Counted from the stretch's first letter, positions 21,910 through 29,491 are shown. The stretch: 29,491 nucleotides of DNA from CAYRVF01 sp964427535 (GCA_964427535.1 CAYRVF010000067.1:1-29491); one strand, 5' to 3'. Notes: generated by a model not told the origin, from the sequence alone. Made by a program: numbers and translations.

Positions 21910-23454
21910 CTACGCCATCACACTCTGACGCACCAGCCGGCTCGTGATGTCCGCCGAGAGCAGCACGCCAGGAATGCCCGCGCCGGGATGGGTGCCCGCG
22001 CCGACGAAGTACAGCCCCGCTACCTCGCCTGCGCGGTTGTGCGGCCGCAGGTAGGCCGACTGCACCAGCGTGGGCTCGATAGAGAACGCCGCGCCGAGGT
22101 GGCTACGCAGCTCGCCCGCGAAGTCCAGCGGCGTGAATTGGCGCTCCACTACGATGCTCTGCTCCAGGCCCTCCAGCCCAACCTCGTGTTCCAGATAGCG
22201 CACCAGCCGGTCGCGGAAGCGCGGCGCCTCGGTCGCCCAGTCTATGCCGTGCGCCAGGTTGGGGACCGGCGCCAGCGCGTAGAGGCTTTCGCCGCCCTCC
22301 GGCGCCATCGAGGGATCGGTACGTGACGGCGTGTGCAGATAGACCGCCAGGTCGCGCGGCAGGCCCATCCCGTCGAAGACGTCACGGATATGCGTGCGGT
22401 AGGCATCGGGCATGACGATGGTATGGTGGCGCAGCTGCTCGTAGCGTCGGTTGACGCCGAGGTACAGCAGAAAGCAGCTCATCGAGTAGCGATAGCGCTC
22501 GATGCGCGCGCCGACCAGGCCACGCCGCGCCTCGGCGGGCAGCATTGTAAGGTAGGTCTGGCCCACGTCGTTATTCGCCACCACCGCGTCCGCTGTCATC
22601 TCACGCTCATCCGCCAGATGCACGCCCGCGGCCCGGCCGTCCTTCACGACGATGCGCTCAACCGGGATGCCGCACTGGAGCTCGCCGCCCAGCTTCGTGA
22701 AGAGGCGCGTCATCGCCTCTACCAGGCTGTACATCCCGCCCATCGTATAGTGCACGCCGCCCTGGCGCTCGAGGTACGGCACGATGCTATAGATCGCGCT
22801 GGCGCGGAAGGGATTGCCGCCGATGAAGAGCGGGTGGAACGAGAAGACCATGCGCAGCCGAGGGTCCTGAAAGTAGCGCGAGGCGAAGGTATAGACGCTC
22901 TGTTGCGCGCCCACGCTGACCAGTTCGGGCACCACCTTGAGGAAGCTGCCCAGTGTCAGGAAGGGCTTGCTAGCTAGATCGAGGAAGGCGCGCTGGTAGA
23001 GGTGCTCGGTGCGCTTGAGGAACGCACGGTAGCCCCCCACGTCGCGCGGATTGAAGCGCGCGATCTCGGCCTCGTCGGCCTCGGGCGTGCCCCAGTAGTC
23101 GAAGTGCTCACCGTCCGCGAACTGGATGCGATAGAAGGGGCTGAGCGGCACCAGCGTCAGGTCGTCCTCGAGCTCGCGGCCAGCAGCCTGCCACAGGTCG
23201 CGCAGCAGGTGCGGCGCGGTAATCAGGCTCGGCCCCGTGTCGAAGGTGTAGCCGTCCGCCTTGAGCTGATAGGCGCGGCCGCCGGGCCGCTCGCGCGCCT
23301 CCACCAGCGTCACCTGCTGACCCGACGCCTGCAGCCGGATGGCCGCCGCCAGCCCGCCGAAGCCCGCACCAATCACGACGACGCGGGGACGTGCACCAGT
23401 CGCGGCCACCGCTGGGAGCGTGGAGGACGGATCGCCGGCACGGGTGAAGTTCAT
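21910..23454 (-). CDS. crtI: Phytoene desaturase
   Basis: This 514-residue FAD enzyme opens with a dinucleotide-binding motif VVVIGAGFGGLAAAIRLQASG (about 25-45), then VTLVEARERPGGRAYQLKADGYTFDTGPSLI, typical of CrtI. SYSMSCFLLYLGVNRRYEQL, RTDPSMAPEGGESLYALAPVPNL and the C-terminal YFVGAGTHPGAGIPGVLLSADITSRLV are also diagnostic. CrtI introduces double bonds into phytoene, usually as far as lycopene. It acts at the membrane and needs no separate isomerase. A close relative such as CrtD/CrtO is possible, but the presence of crtB in the same operon and the full-length match favour CrtI. Its ATG overlaps the stop of the upstream fusion gene by four bases (ATGA), so translation is coupled. It is the last gene of the operon. 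Confidence 0.92.
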   Translation of the reverse strand: MNFTRAGDPSSTLPAVAATGARPRVVVIGAGFGGLAAAIRLQASGQQVTLVEARERPGGRAYQLKADGYTFDTGPSLITAPHLLRDLWQAAGRELEDDLTLVPLSPFYRIQFADGEHFDYWGTPEADEAEIARFNPRDVGGYRAFLKRTEHLYQRAFLDLASKPFLTLGSFLKVVPELVSVGAQQSVYTFASRYFQDPRLRMVFSFHPLFIGGNPFRASAIYSIVPYLERQGGVHYTMGGMYSLVEAMTRLFTKLGGELQCGIPVERIVVKDGRAAGVHLADEREMTADAVVANNDVGQTYLTMLPAEARRGLVGARIERYRYSMSCFLLYLGVNRRYEQLRHHTIVMPDAYRTHIRDVFDGMGLPRDLAVYLHTPSRTDPSMAPEGGESLYALAPVPNLAHGIDWATEAPRFRDRLVRYLEHEVGLEGLEQSIVVERQFTPLDFAGELRSHLGAAFSIEPTLVQSAYLRPHNRAGEVAGLYFVGAGTHPGAGIPGVLLSADITSRLVRQSVMA

Positions 23455-25022
23455 GCGGTAGCTCCCTCTGAAGCTGGATGTGGCGCGAGTTGGACGGCGG
23501 TAGAAAGCTCACGCACGCGCTGCTCGACCAGCGCAACGAACACGTGAGCATCACGGGCGTCGGACCCGAGCAACGGCGCGCCAAGCCGCAGCGTGATGCG
23601 TTGCGGCGCGGCCGGATCGGTCGAGTAACGGAAACCCGCGGGCACGATCGACACTGGAGCGCCGCGCTGGCGTGCGGCGATTTGGGCGATGCGCAGGAAC
23701 CCAGGCCTAAACGGCAGGAACGCCTCGGCGTCAGGCTTGGGCGTGAACGCGGGGTCCAGGTTGGGATACGCTTCGGGGAAGACTACCAGTACCTCGCCCG
23801 CGCGCAGCAGCTCCACCGCCTCGCGGATGCCGCGCCGCAGATAGGTCGCGACCTCGGATGCCGCGTACGCGCTGGGCACGCCGGCCACGCCCAGCCGCTC
23901 CGCGCGCAGCACCACCGGCCAGCGCGCCAGGCGACATGCTGTCTCCATCAACACCCGCGTGCGGCGCGTACGCACCCAGTCGAGCGCGACGAGGATGTGG
24001 ACCGGGCGCGGGAGCGTGGCGAGCAGCACGCAGCCGTCGTCCAGATGGTGGTAGTGACGCGCCGCGATCAGCACCGGACCGCTGGCCGGCAGATGCTCCG
24101 CGCCTTCTACGGTGAGGTGCTTGCTGCCTAGCAGCGCAACCGACCCGCGGCGCAGCACCAGCTGCGTCACCCGCGTGGCGATGCCGCCCGGTCCGCCGGT
24201 GTCGCCCGCGCTTGCGCGCGGCAGCAACAGCAGTACTGGTCCGGCGGCCAGCACGACCACCATCACGAGCGGCAGCCAGAGGCCGGCGCTGAGGCTCAGC
24301 ACCGCAGCGAACGCGCAGTTGGCGACGTACACGCCGAGCGGCAGCCAGATCGTGCGGGCCGGAATGGATACGTTGCCGCGCCACAGCGCGCGGCTCACGC
24401 TCATGAAGAGCACGCCGGTCAGCGTCCAGCCGAAGAGATTACGGATGGGCATGCCAAAGTAGGGGCCGGACTGGTGCCAGATCCAAAAGTGGATCGGCAG
24501 ATTCTGGCTCGCCATGGCCGGATCGAGCGCGAGGTCCCAGACGGCGAGCAGATAGGCACCGCCCACCAGCGAGAGCATCGTGCGCCGCCGCCAGCCCATC
24601 CCCGCCACGATCGCGCTAGCGAGGAGGTACGACGAGAAGCCCATGTAGAACCAGGAGAGGGGAATCGAGAACGGCACACGTCCACCGATCTTGTAGCCGA
24701 GGAAAGTGGTGTAGGAGTAGGCGCCGAACGGCAGGCCCGTGCCCGTGCCGAGCAGCTCCATGGTGAGCGAGATGCCCGCCGCGCAGATGAAGAAGATCGA
24801 CGCCTTGCGCCGGCCGACGACCAGCAGGCCAAACAGCAGCACGGTTGCCGCGCCGAAAAGAATGTGCAGCGATCCGGCGTACTTGATGCCGAAGGTGAAT
24901 GCCTGGTTGGCCAGCGAACTGCCGCTCCAAAGCTCGGGATGCGGCAGGGCGATCAGCAGGCCCGCCAGGCCAAAGACCATGGCCGCCAGATGCGCCACGA
25001 AAAGCACTTTGACCGCTCGCAT
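23451..25022 (-). CDS. Fusion of CruF-type carotenoid hydratase and PlsC-like acyltransferase
   Basis: This is a 523-residue, two-domain protein. Residues 1-265 are a polytopic membrane domain matching CruF/DUF422: ELLGTGTGLPFGAYSYT (89-105), ALDPAMASQ (165-173) and GPYFGMPIRNLFGWTLTG (186-203). CruF adds water across the terminal double bond of lycopene- or gamma-carotene-type psi-ends, giving a 1-hydroxy group. Residues about 285-510 form a PlsC-type acyltransferase with H-x4-D (H323, D328) and VVFPEAYPN near 413-421 in place of FPEGTRS. That half could acylate the sugar added by the neighbouring glycosyltransferase, as CruD does in green sulfur bacteria. The ATG at 25022 has a GAGGAGGA site and overlaps the upstream stop; an upstream 39-residue extension has no domain character. 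The substrates are inferred. Confidence 0.85.
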   Translation of the reverse strand: MRAVKVLFVAHLAAMVFGLAGLLIALPHPELWSGSSLANQAFTFGIKYAGSLHILFGAATVLLFGLLVVGRRKASIFFICAAGISLTMELLGTGTGLPFGAYSYTTFLGYKIGGRVPFSIPLSWFYMGFSSYLLASAIVAGMGWRRRTMLSLVGGAYLLAVWDLALDPAMASQNLPIHFWIWHQSGPYFGMPIRNLFGWTLTGVLFMSVSRALWRGNVSIPARTIWLPLGVYVANCAFAAVLSLSAGLWLPLVMVVVLAAGPVLLLLPRASAGDTGGPGGIATRVTQLVLRRGSVALLGSKHLTVEGAEHLPASGPVLIAARHYHHLDDGCVLLATLPRPVHILVALDWVRTRRTRVLMETACRLARWPVVLRAERLGVAGVPSAYAASEVATYLRRGIREAVELLRAGEVLVVFPEAYPNLDPAFTPKPDAEAFLPFRPGFLRIAQIAARQRGAPVSIVPAGFRYSTDPAAPQRITLRLGAPLLGSDARDAHVFVALVEQRVRELSTAVQLAPHPASEGATA

Positions 25023-26176
25023 CAGATTCCTCCTCGCACCAGCACGCGTCCGCGCCACGTGTAGCGCCGGCGCAGCATCATGATGACGAGCAGGACGGCG
25101 ACGGGTAAGTCGAACAGCGGCGACAGCCAGTACGTCCACGGCGGCCGGCGATAGGCCCGGCGCATCCCCGTCAGTACGCCGATGCGGGCGGCGACCAGCG
25201 CGACGTTGACGCCCACGACCCAGCGCGGCATCAGGCCGACGAGACCCAGCAGCAACGCCAGCGGCGGCAGCGCCTGCACCAGCGCGACCTCTAGCCAGCC
25301 GATAAGCGGCGCGGCGCCCGCGTAGCGATCACGCATGGGGAGCGAGCGCGCCCAGTCGAGCAAGGCGTCGCGCCACGTGTCGTGCATGCGCACGGCGACC
25401 AGGTCACCCGCTTCGTAGAAGCCCACACGGCACCCGACGGCGATCAGGGTCCGCGCCAGGGTGATGTCTTCGGACACAACGTGCAGCATCCCGCGAAACC
25501 CGCCGAGGCCGTGCAGCGCCGCACGCCGCACCAGAAAGCACTGCCCATTCGCCTGCGCGGTCGCCGTGTGGTGCTGCAGCGAGCCGGGGATGCCGGTGCG
25601 ATAGACGAAGGTAGTCAGCAGCGATGGGTGGACCAAGCCCACCCTCGCGTCCGCCAGCTCCTGGCGTGTCGCCACACTCAGCGCGTCCAGCCGGTCAGCT
25701 TGCGCCCTCGCCAGCAGCGAGGGCGTGAGTAGTGGTGCCGGCCGCACGTCCGCATCCATCATCAGCAGCCAAACAGACTCGGCATCGGAGGCGTCCAGCC
25801 CCACCTGCAGGCCCCACGCCTTGCCGTTGATGGCGGGCGGCACAGGGCTGGCATCCACGAGCCGCAGCCGGCTGTCGCGCGCGGTGTACGTACCCACGAG
25901 CTCCTGTGTGTCATCGGTCGAGCCACCGTCCACGACGAGGATCTCGCGCACCTCTGGCCCTTGCTCCAGCAGTCCGTCGAGGCATGGCCCCAGACGCATG
26001 CGCTCGTTCAGCACCGGCACGACCACGGATACCACCGCCAGCTTGGCATCGTCGCGAGGCCCAGTCACCGGCTCGATATGCGTGCCGCGTGCGGTGCATG
26101 CCATGCGCACAAAGACGTCGAGCCCGAGCAGTACCTGACCAGACGCGAGTGTCGCAAGCAGGCCATCAGTCCACAT
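25022..26176 (-). CDS. GT2-family membrane glycosyltransferase, CruG/CruC-like
   Basis: This 384-residue protein has a GT-A catalytic domain: VSVVVPVLNERMRLGPCLDGLLEQ (about 48-71), ILVVDGGSTDDTQELV, LLMMDADVRPAPLL (the DxD-type metal site) and HVVSEDITLARTLIAVG. The C-terminal part has several hydrophobic helices (LIGWLEVALVQALPPLALLLGLVGLMP and later VAVLLVIMMLRRR), so it is membrane-bound. In cyanobacteria CruG, and in green sulfur bacteria CruC, proteins of this kind glycosylate hydroxylated carotenoids; the context next to CruF and CrtB supports that role here. I chose ATG 26176, six bases after GGAGGT; it overlaps the crtB stop by 11 bases. Its own stop overlaps the start of the next gene. 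The sugar and exact position are unknown. Confidence 0.82.
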   Translation of the reverse strand: MWTDGLLATLASGQVLLGLDVFVRMACTARGTHIEPVTGPRDDAKLAVVSVVVPVLNERMRLGPCLDGLLEQGPEVREILVVDGGSTDDTQELVGTYTARDSRLRLVDASPVPPAINGKAWGLQVGLDASDAESVWLLMMDADVRPAPLLTPSLLARAQADRLDALSVATRQELADARVGLVHPSLLTTFVYRTGIPGSLQHHTATAQANGQCFLVRRAALHGLGGFRGMLHVVSEDITLARTLIAVGCRVGFYEAGDLVAVRMHDTWRDALLDWARSLPMRDRYAGAAPLIGWLEVALVQALPPLALLLGLVGLMPRWVVGVNVALVAARIGVLTGMRRAYRRPPWTYWLSPLFDLPVAVLLVIMMLRRRYTWRGRVLVRGGI

Positions 26177-27173
26177 TCTGGACCTCCGCGGCACCCCCCG
26201 GCACGCGTTCGCCGCGGCGCCAGAGGCGGACGAGCACCAGCGCACGTGCCGCCTCGCTCATCTTCTCAGGGAGTGTAGTTGCGGCGCGCCGGCTCAGGAC
26301 GTCATAGCGGTTGCGGTGGATCGCCGTGAGGATCGCGCGATAGAGCCGCGCGGCGATCAGTATCGGGAGACGTGTGTCCTCGGGCAGCAGCCAGATGCCC
26401 GCCATGCCGCGTTGGTAGTAGCCGTATGCGACGGCCACCTGCGCCCGCAGGAAGTCGCGTGTCAACTCGTCTGGACTCGCATTGGCCTCCACGAGCCAGT
26501 GCAAGTGCTCGCGCGAGATGCCCGCCGCGCGCAGCTCGTCGGTTGGGAGGAAAACGCGGCCAGCCCGCAGGTCCCCGCCGACATCGCGCAACACGTTGGT
26601 GAGCTGCATGGCGATGCCAAGGTCCTCGGCCGCCTGCAGCGCCTGTCGCGAGCGCGCGCCCAGCAGGTGCGCCATCGCCAGACCGACCGTACCCGCCACG
26701 CAGTAGCAATACTCGCGCAGGTCCGCGAAGCGCTCAACCTCGCGCCGCTCCAGGTCCATCACCATCCCACGGAGGAAGTCGAAGAAGATCTCCGTCGGAA
26801 TGTAGTGCTGATCGAGGAGCGTGGCGAGATGGGCGCCAAGCGGTTCGCGCGGCGCGGGGGAACGATGGGCCGACTCGAACCACGCGCGCCAGGCGTCGAG
26901 CTCGGCGCGGATGGCGGCCTCAGACCATCCCGACTGCGGGCAGTCTACGAGGTCGTCGAGCGTGCGAAAGAAGGCATAGAGCGTGACGACCTTGCGGCGT
27001 AGGGATGCCCGCATGAATCGTGCGGCGAAGTGGAAGGTGCGGCCGTGTGTCGCAAGCAGGATGGCCTCATCGTCTGCCGCAGCAGGTCCGTCGGGTGTAG
27101 CAAGTGCGCCACTCGAAGGTGCTCGGGGCGCGTCCCGCCGCCGCGCCACCTCGCTATCCGCGGTCCACAGCAT
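26166..27173 (-). CDS. crtB: Phytoene synthase
   Basis: This 335-residue enzyme condenses two geranylgeranyl diphosphates into phytoene. The first aspartate-rich motif lies in FFRTLDDLVDCP (about 68-79) and the second in MQLTNVLRDVGGDLRAGRVFLP. ATHGRTFHFAARFM takes the place of the usual SRSF start, and YCYCVAGTVGLAMAHLLG is also typical. Squalene synthase is unlikely given the operon. The first 35 residues are a disordered leader. The ATG at 27173 follows AAGGAG. It is the first gene of the carotenoid operon, with a promoter about 60 bases upstream. No GGPP synthase or lycopene cyclase is in the window, so the end product cannot be fixed. Confidence 0.92.
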   Translation of the reverse strand: MLWTADSEVARRRDAPRAPSSGALATPDGPAAADDEAILLATHGRTFHFAARFMRASLRRKVVTLYAFFRTLDDLVDCPQSGWSEAAIRAELDAWRAWFESAHRSPAPREPLGAHLATLLDQHYIPTEIFFDFLRGMVMDLERREVERFADLREYCYCVAGTVGLAMAHLLGARSRQALQAAEDLGIAMQLTNVLRDVGGDLRAGRVFLPTDELRAAGISREHLHWLVEANASPDELTRDFLRAQVAVAYGYYQRGMAGIWLLPEDTRLPILIAARLYRAILTAIHRNRYDVLSRRAATTLPEKMSEAARALVLVRLWRRGERVPGGAAEVQNVD

Positions 27174-27234
27174 GCGTGCATCGCTCCTTTCACGCTGCCA
27201 AGCACGTTCGGTTGGGCACTCCCCTATGCAGGAG

Positions 27235-27264
27235 ACTGTAGCGTGATGGAGAAGACATTGTCAA
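27235..27264 (-). promoter_or_regulatory. Sigma-70-like promoter of the carotenoid operon
   Basis: On the - strand TTGACA (27264-27259), an 18-base spacer and TACAGT (27240-27235) precede crtB, with a leader of roughly 55 bases. An imperfect AT-rich palindrome centred on ATGCAT (around 27262-27281) abuts the -35 box and might bind a light- or redox-responsive regulator; that is conjecture. Confidence 0.6.
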
Positions 27265-27608
27265 TAGAATGCATAATGATTGCACGCCAATCACATGGTG
27301 CAGGATTTTGGCTGTGGCAAGGGACATCGCGCGTTGCAAGGTGCGTAAAACGCCGGGACGAGCTGGTGGCGACACGCTCACTGTAAGACAACGATGCGCG
27401 CCCGTCAGCGAAGTCGCAGGCAATCTATCAGCACATGTGGGGGATGATCACCGTGTTAGTTGTGGAGTAGCGACGCCGATCGGATGTGGCGGTGGATCGA
27501 ATGGCAGAAGACAACTGGCCCGACCGTGAGACGCCAATATCGGATGCAAGCGCGGGCAAATGACCGGGCTGGCGCCGATTCCCCTGCCTGCATGCCGTGC
27601 CGCACACG

Positions 27609-27638
27609 TTGATAGAGGCCCGGCGCGTGTGGTACACT
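27609..27638 (+). promoter_or_regulatory. Possible promoter upstream of the CAU tRNA
   Basis: TTGATA (27609-27614), an 18-base spacer and TACACT (27633-27638). It lies about 135 bases upstream of the tRNA, farther than usual, but I see no closer candidate. Confidence 0.4.
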
Positions 27639-27775
27639 GCACGGCGTAGTCTCCTGCTGCACACGAGCAAGGGACTCGGCAGATCCAGCAAGAGACTCGC
27701 CTGTTTTGGCGGCACGGCAGCATAGCAACCGGGCACGCGGGAGGCGGTGTTTCCCGTCGCGGTCGTGCGACATAT

Positions 27776-27850
27776 GGCGGCGTAGCTCAGAGGTAGAGCA
27801 GGGGACTCATAAGCCCTTGGTCACAGGTTCGAATCCTGTCGCCGCTACCA
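27776..27850 (+). tRNA. tRNA with CAU anticodon (elongator Met or lysidine-type Ile)
   Basis: This 75-base tRNA has CCA encoded. The acceptor stem is GGCGGCG/CGCCGCT with a G1:U72 wobble, the D arm is GCTC-AGAGGTA-GAGC and the T arm ACAGG-TTCGAAT-CCTGT. The anticodon CAU is at 27808-27810. It lacks the initiator GGG/CCC triplet. The anticodon stem GGGGA/GCCCT has an A:G mismatch next to the loop. The TTGGTC variable region resembles tRNA-Ile(CAU) in some bacteria, so elongator Met versus Ile2 cannot be decided by eye. Confidence 0.9.
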
Positions 27851-27934
27851 AGTCCCGTTCAATTCTGGGTTTGTGGCAAGCGTCCCCTGTCTTCCGGCAC
27901 GCATCAGTGCACGGTTAGGCAGGGGACATGTTGT

Positions 27935-28848
27935 ATGGAGCTACAGGCCGCATTCACCGAGTTCTGCTACGCCAAGGACCACACTCCCTCATCGCGCCAG
28001 TGGTACACGTCCCGCCTTGGGGCCTTCATCCGCTGGGCACGCAGCCAGAGCGTTCAGGACATCGACGACGTAACGGCACCTCTGGTACGCCGCTACATCG
28101 ACCAGAGACGCACAGAGCCGAGCAAGACAGGCCAGCCCCTCGACTCACACACGCTGCATGGGCATGTACGCGCGATTCGGGCTTTCCTGCACTGGGCTGT
28201 CGCAGAAGACCTCCTCGACCCGAAAGTGCCGACACGCATCGCACTACCTAAGCGTGAACAGAAGGTGCTCGCCATCTTCACTCCAGAGCACATCAACCGG
28301 CTCTTCGCGGTCTGCGCCCAGAGCGAGATACCAGAATACCAGGCACGCGATAAGGCGCTGCTTGCCGTGCTGCTCGATACCGGCATCCGCGCGAACGAAG
28401 CCTGTCTCCTGACCCTGGAGGATGTCTACTTCACGCCCGACGAAGCCTACATGCTGATTCACGGCAAGGGACGCAAACAACGCGAGGTGCCACTTGGGCG
28501 GCGAGCGCGTGGGCTGCTGCATACCTACATCCACCGGCATCGCCCGAAGACCAAGGAGCGGAGGGTATTCCTGGGCAAGGGAGGCAGACCGGTAACACCG
28601 GAAGGGCTCGACAGGCTGCTCTACAGGCTGCGTGATCGTGCCGGGCGTGAGCGATTCCAGGGCGTGCGAGTGTCTGCACATACCCTGCGGCATACTTACG
28701 CCGTGCGCTCACTAGAGGCAGGGACAGACGTGTACAAGCTCTCCCGGCTGATGGGGCATAGCAGTGTCAGCGTGACCGAGNNNNNNNNNNGGCGTTGACC
28801 GGCAGACAGGCTCGGCAGGGGCATACCAGCGTCTTCGACAATCTCTAG
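27935..28848 (+). CDS. Tyrosine recombinase (integrase), interrupted by scaffold gap
   Basis: The first 282 codons encode an N-terminal SAM-like core-binding domain (FTEFCYAKDHTPSSRQWYTSRL, about 7-28) and most of the catalytic domain. Visible catalytic positions are Arg in LLDTGIRANEACLL, Lys in HGKGRKQREVPLG, His-x-x-Arg in SAHTLRHTYAVRSLE and His in LMGHSSVSVTE. Ten Ns (28781-28790) then interrupt it. After the gap, another frame reads ALTGRQARQGHTSVFDNL and a stop at 28846-28848, a typical integrase tail, so the nucleophilic Tyr must lie in or beside the gap. The protein as written is broken by assembly, not necessarily by mutation. It lies 84 bases downstream of a tRNA gene in the same orientation, the classic position for a tRNA-targeting element. 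Confidence 0.85.
28781..28790. other. Scaffold gap of ten Ns
   Basis: Ten ambiguous bases within the integrase gene. The reading frame changes across it (frame ending GAG at 28778-28780, resuming at GCG 28792), so the true gap is not ten bases long if the gene is intact; missing lengths of 11, 14 or 17 would restore the frame. Confidence 0.95.
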
Positions 28849-28860
28849 GGGAAGGGGCGG

Positions 28861-29172
28861 ATGATGCAGTACCCAGACCTATTCAGGCGGGCGACAGATG
28901 CAGGGGAGCGGGCAGGGCTCAGAGACGCACAGCGAGGCATCAGACCGGCAAAGCTCCCGCAGATAGCCCGACAGAGGACACGCGCCTACATGCGCCATCT
29001 ACTGCGCTACTATGGCGTGTCACAGGCAACGGCTGCGCGACTGTCCCTTGCATACGCGAAGGACTACTATGTTACAGCCATCACCGACCTAGAGGACCAG
29101 GCGGTAGCTCGCGATGACCTCGGGCTATGGGCAGAAGCACAAGCCTATGCAGATGCCCTGGCCTTGTGGTAA
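28861..29172 (+). CDS. Small hypothetical protein downstream of the integrase
   Basis: I do not recognise this 103-residue, mostly helical, basic protein. It contains a KLPQIARQRTRAYMRHLLRYYG segment and an acidic, Ala/Leu-rich tail (DDLGLWAEAQAYADALALW). It begins 12 bases after the integrase stop, with GGGGAAGGGGCGG as ribosome binding site (ATG at 28861 or 28864), so the two are probably cotranscribed. It could be an accessory factor of the element. A terminator follows 15 bases after its stop. Confidence 0.6.
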   Translation: MMQYPDLFRRATDAGERAGLRDAQRGIRPAKLPQIARQRTRAYMRHLLRYYGVSQATAARLSLAYAKDYYVTAITDLEDQAVARDDLGLWAEAQAYADALALW

Positions 29173-29187
29173 TCGGCAGCGTTCTAA

Positions 29188-29224
29188 GGGGCGTTAGCAC
29201 TGCATGTGCTGTACGCCCCTATTT
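29188..29224 (+). terminator. Terminator after the integrase-associated gene
   Basis: GGGGCGT (29188-29194) pairs with ACGCCCC (29213-29219), with a second stem AGCAC/GTGCT inside and a five-base loop TGCAT, followed by TATTT. Confidence 0.75.
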
Positions 29225-29261
29225 CGTGCGTGAGGCGTGCAAAACGAGCTTCAGCCTGAAC

Positions 29262-29491
29262 CTATGCCTCAGCTCCGTCGTTGTCTCCGCCTATTTCATT
29301 CGCGCGCACTCGTGCAAGTAACCGCATCCAATCTACGGGATTGGAGGATGTCATGAAGCGATACGGCACATCATGGTCGCCGCCCGTGCCATCCTCCAGA
29401 CTCCGCCGTCGTTGCTCTATCGTCGATTGTGGCTCAAAACTACTTGGGTCCTTCACAGCACGGATGATGGCGCTACGCAGCCGGTACAGGT
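29262..29491 (-). CDS. C-terminal end of an unknown gene running off the window
   Basis: On the - strand a frame is open from the window edge to a TAG at 29262-29264, giving about 75 residues: LYRLRSAIIRAVKDPSSFEP, then ending in DWMRLLARVRANEIGG and an acidic tail. The gene would start beyond base 29491. No family is recognised. Less GC-biased codons than the core genes fit an accessory element. A short gene starting at GTG 29456 is the alternative. Confidence 0.35.
   Translation of the reverse strand, partial: LYRLRSAIIRAVKDPSSFEPQSTIEQRRRSLEDGTGGDHDVPYRFMTSSNPVDWMRLLARVRANEIGGDNDGAEA

Larger units (their letters stand above)
27174..27775. other. Intergenic region between the carotenoid operon and the CAU tRNA
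   Basis: About 600 bases without a convincing gene. It holds the crtB promoter at its left end and a possible + strand promoter at 27609-27638. Short open frames on both strands lack family character. No repeats, terminators or RNA structures stood out in 27270-27600. Confidence 0.4.

Noticed and set aside
22333..24131. Several long + strand frames opposite crtI and the fusion gene
   Set aside because: These are shadows of the carotenoid genes, whose - strand translations match known families end to end.
27428..27773. Small - strand frames upstream of the CAU tRNA
   Set aside because: Three overlapping frames of similar length have no ribosome binding site or family match, as expected of non-coding high-GC sequence.
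1..29491. CRISPR array, rRNA genes or riboswitches
   Set aside because: I saw no regularly spaced repeats, no rRNA signature sequences and no recognisable riboswitch core in the leaders.

Overview
The window is about 29.5 kb of high-GC bacterial DNA that looks like a draft scaffold, because ten Ns interrupt one gene. The gene set points to the Chloroflexota, most likely near the Ktedonobacteria: a DUF4388 protein, an F420-type (DDN family) oxidoreductase, a MurA with Asp in place of the catalytic Cys, a CruF-type carotenoid operon, and a free-standing archaeal-type threonyl-tRNA editing domain. This placement is inferred from gene content and has not been tested by phylogeny.

Left part (1-5636, mostly + strand). 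The window opens with the tail of a mannose-1-phosphate guanylyltransferase. Next come a DUF4388/winged-helix protein and a large membrane sensor-like protein with a Cache-like ectodomain. Both carry Gly/Ser/Pro/Trp-rich disordered tracts, and the second gene ends in a textbook terminator. A luciferase-like flavin oxidoreductase and a GyrI-like ligand-binding protein follow.

Middle-left part (5719-10702). This holds an AlkX/YcaQ-type crosslink DNA glycosylase, a MORN-repeat protein, a Bro-N protein and an unrecognised 391-residue protein, all on the - strand. A zinc-ribbon membrane protein on the + strand runs tail-to-tail into a RibD-C reductase, sharing four bases.

Middle part (10699-20400). 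A RibD-like reductase diverges from a two-gene + strand unit (threonyl-tRNA editing domain, then a beta-class DNA methyltransferase). A DDN-family oxidoreductase follows. Two overlapping glycosyltransferase genes (- strand) diverge across an AT-rich spacer from a degenerate GmhA-like SIS protein. Then come murA and a frame-shifted remnant of an aldo/keto reductase. The glycosyltransferases, SIS protein, MurA and left-edge ManC share a cell-envelope theme.

Right part (20418-29491). A SAM methyltransferase gene is followed by an initiator tRNA gene with a near-consensus promoter and its own terminator, then a degenerate tRNA-like sequence. A compact - strand carotenoid operon comes next: crtB, a GT2 glycosyltransferase, a CruF-acyltransferase fusion and crtI, every junction overlapping. 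It would convert geranylgeranyl diphosphate to phytoene, desaturate it, hydrate the end group, glycosylate it and probably acylate the sugar. An intact CAU tRNA lies immediately upstream of a tyrosine recombinase broken by the scaffold gap, a small unknown gene and the tail of another gene. This end looks like the start of a tRNA-associated integrative element.

The most notable observations are the stand-alone threonyl-tRNA editing domain, the CruF-acyltransferase fusion within a translationally coupled carotenoid operon, the DUF4388/Cache pair sharing unusual low-complexity tracts, and the MurA Cys-to-Asp change.
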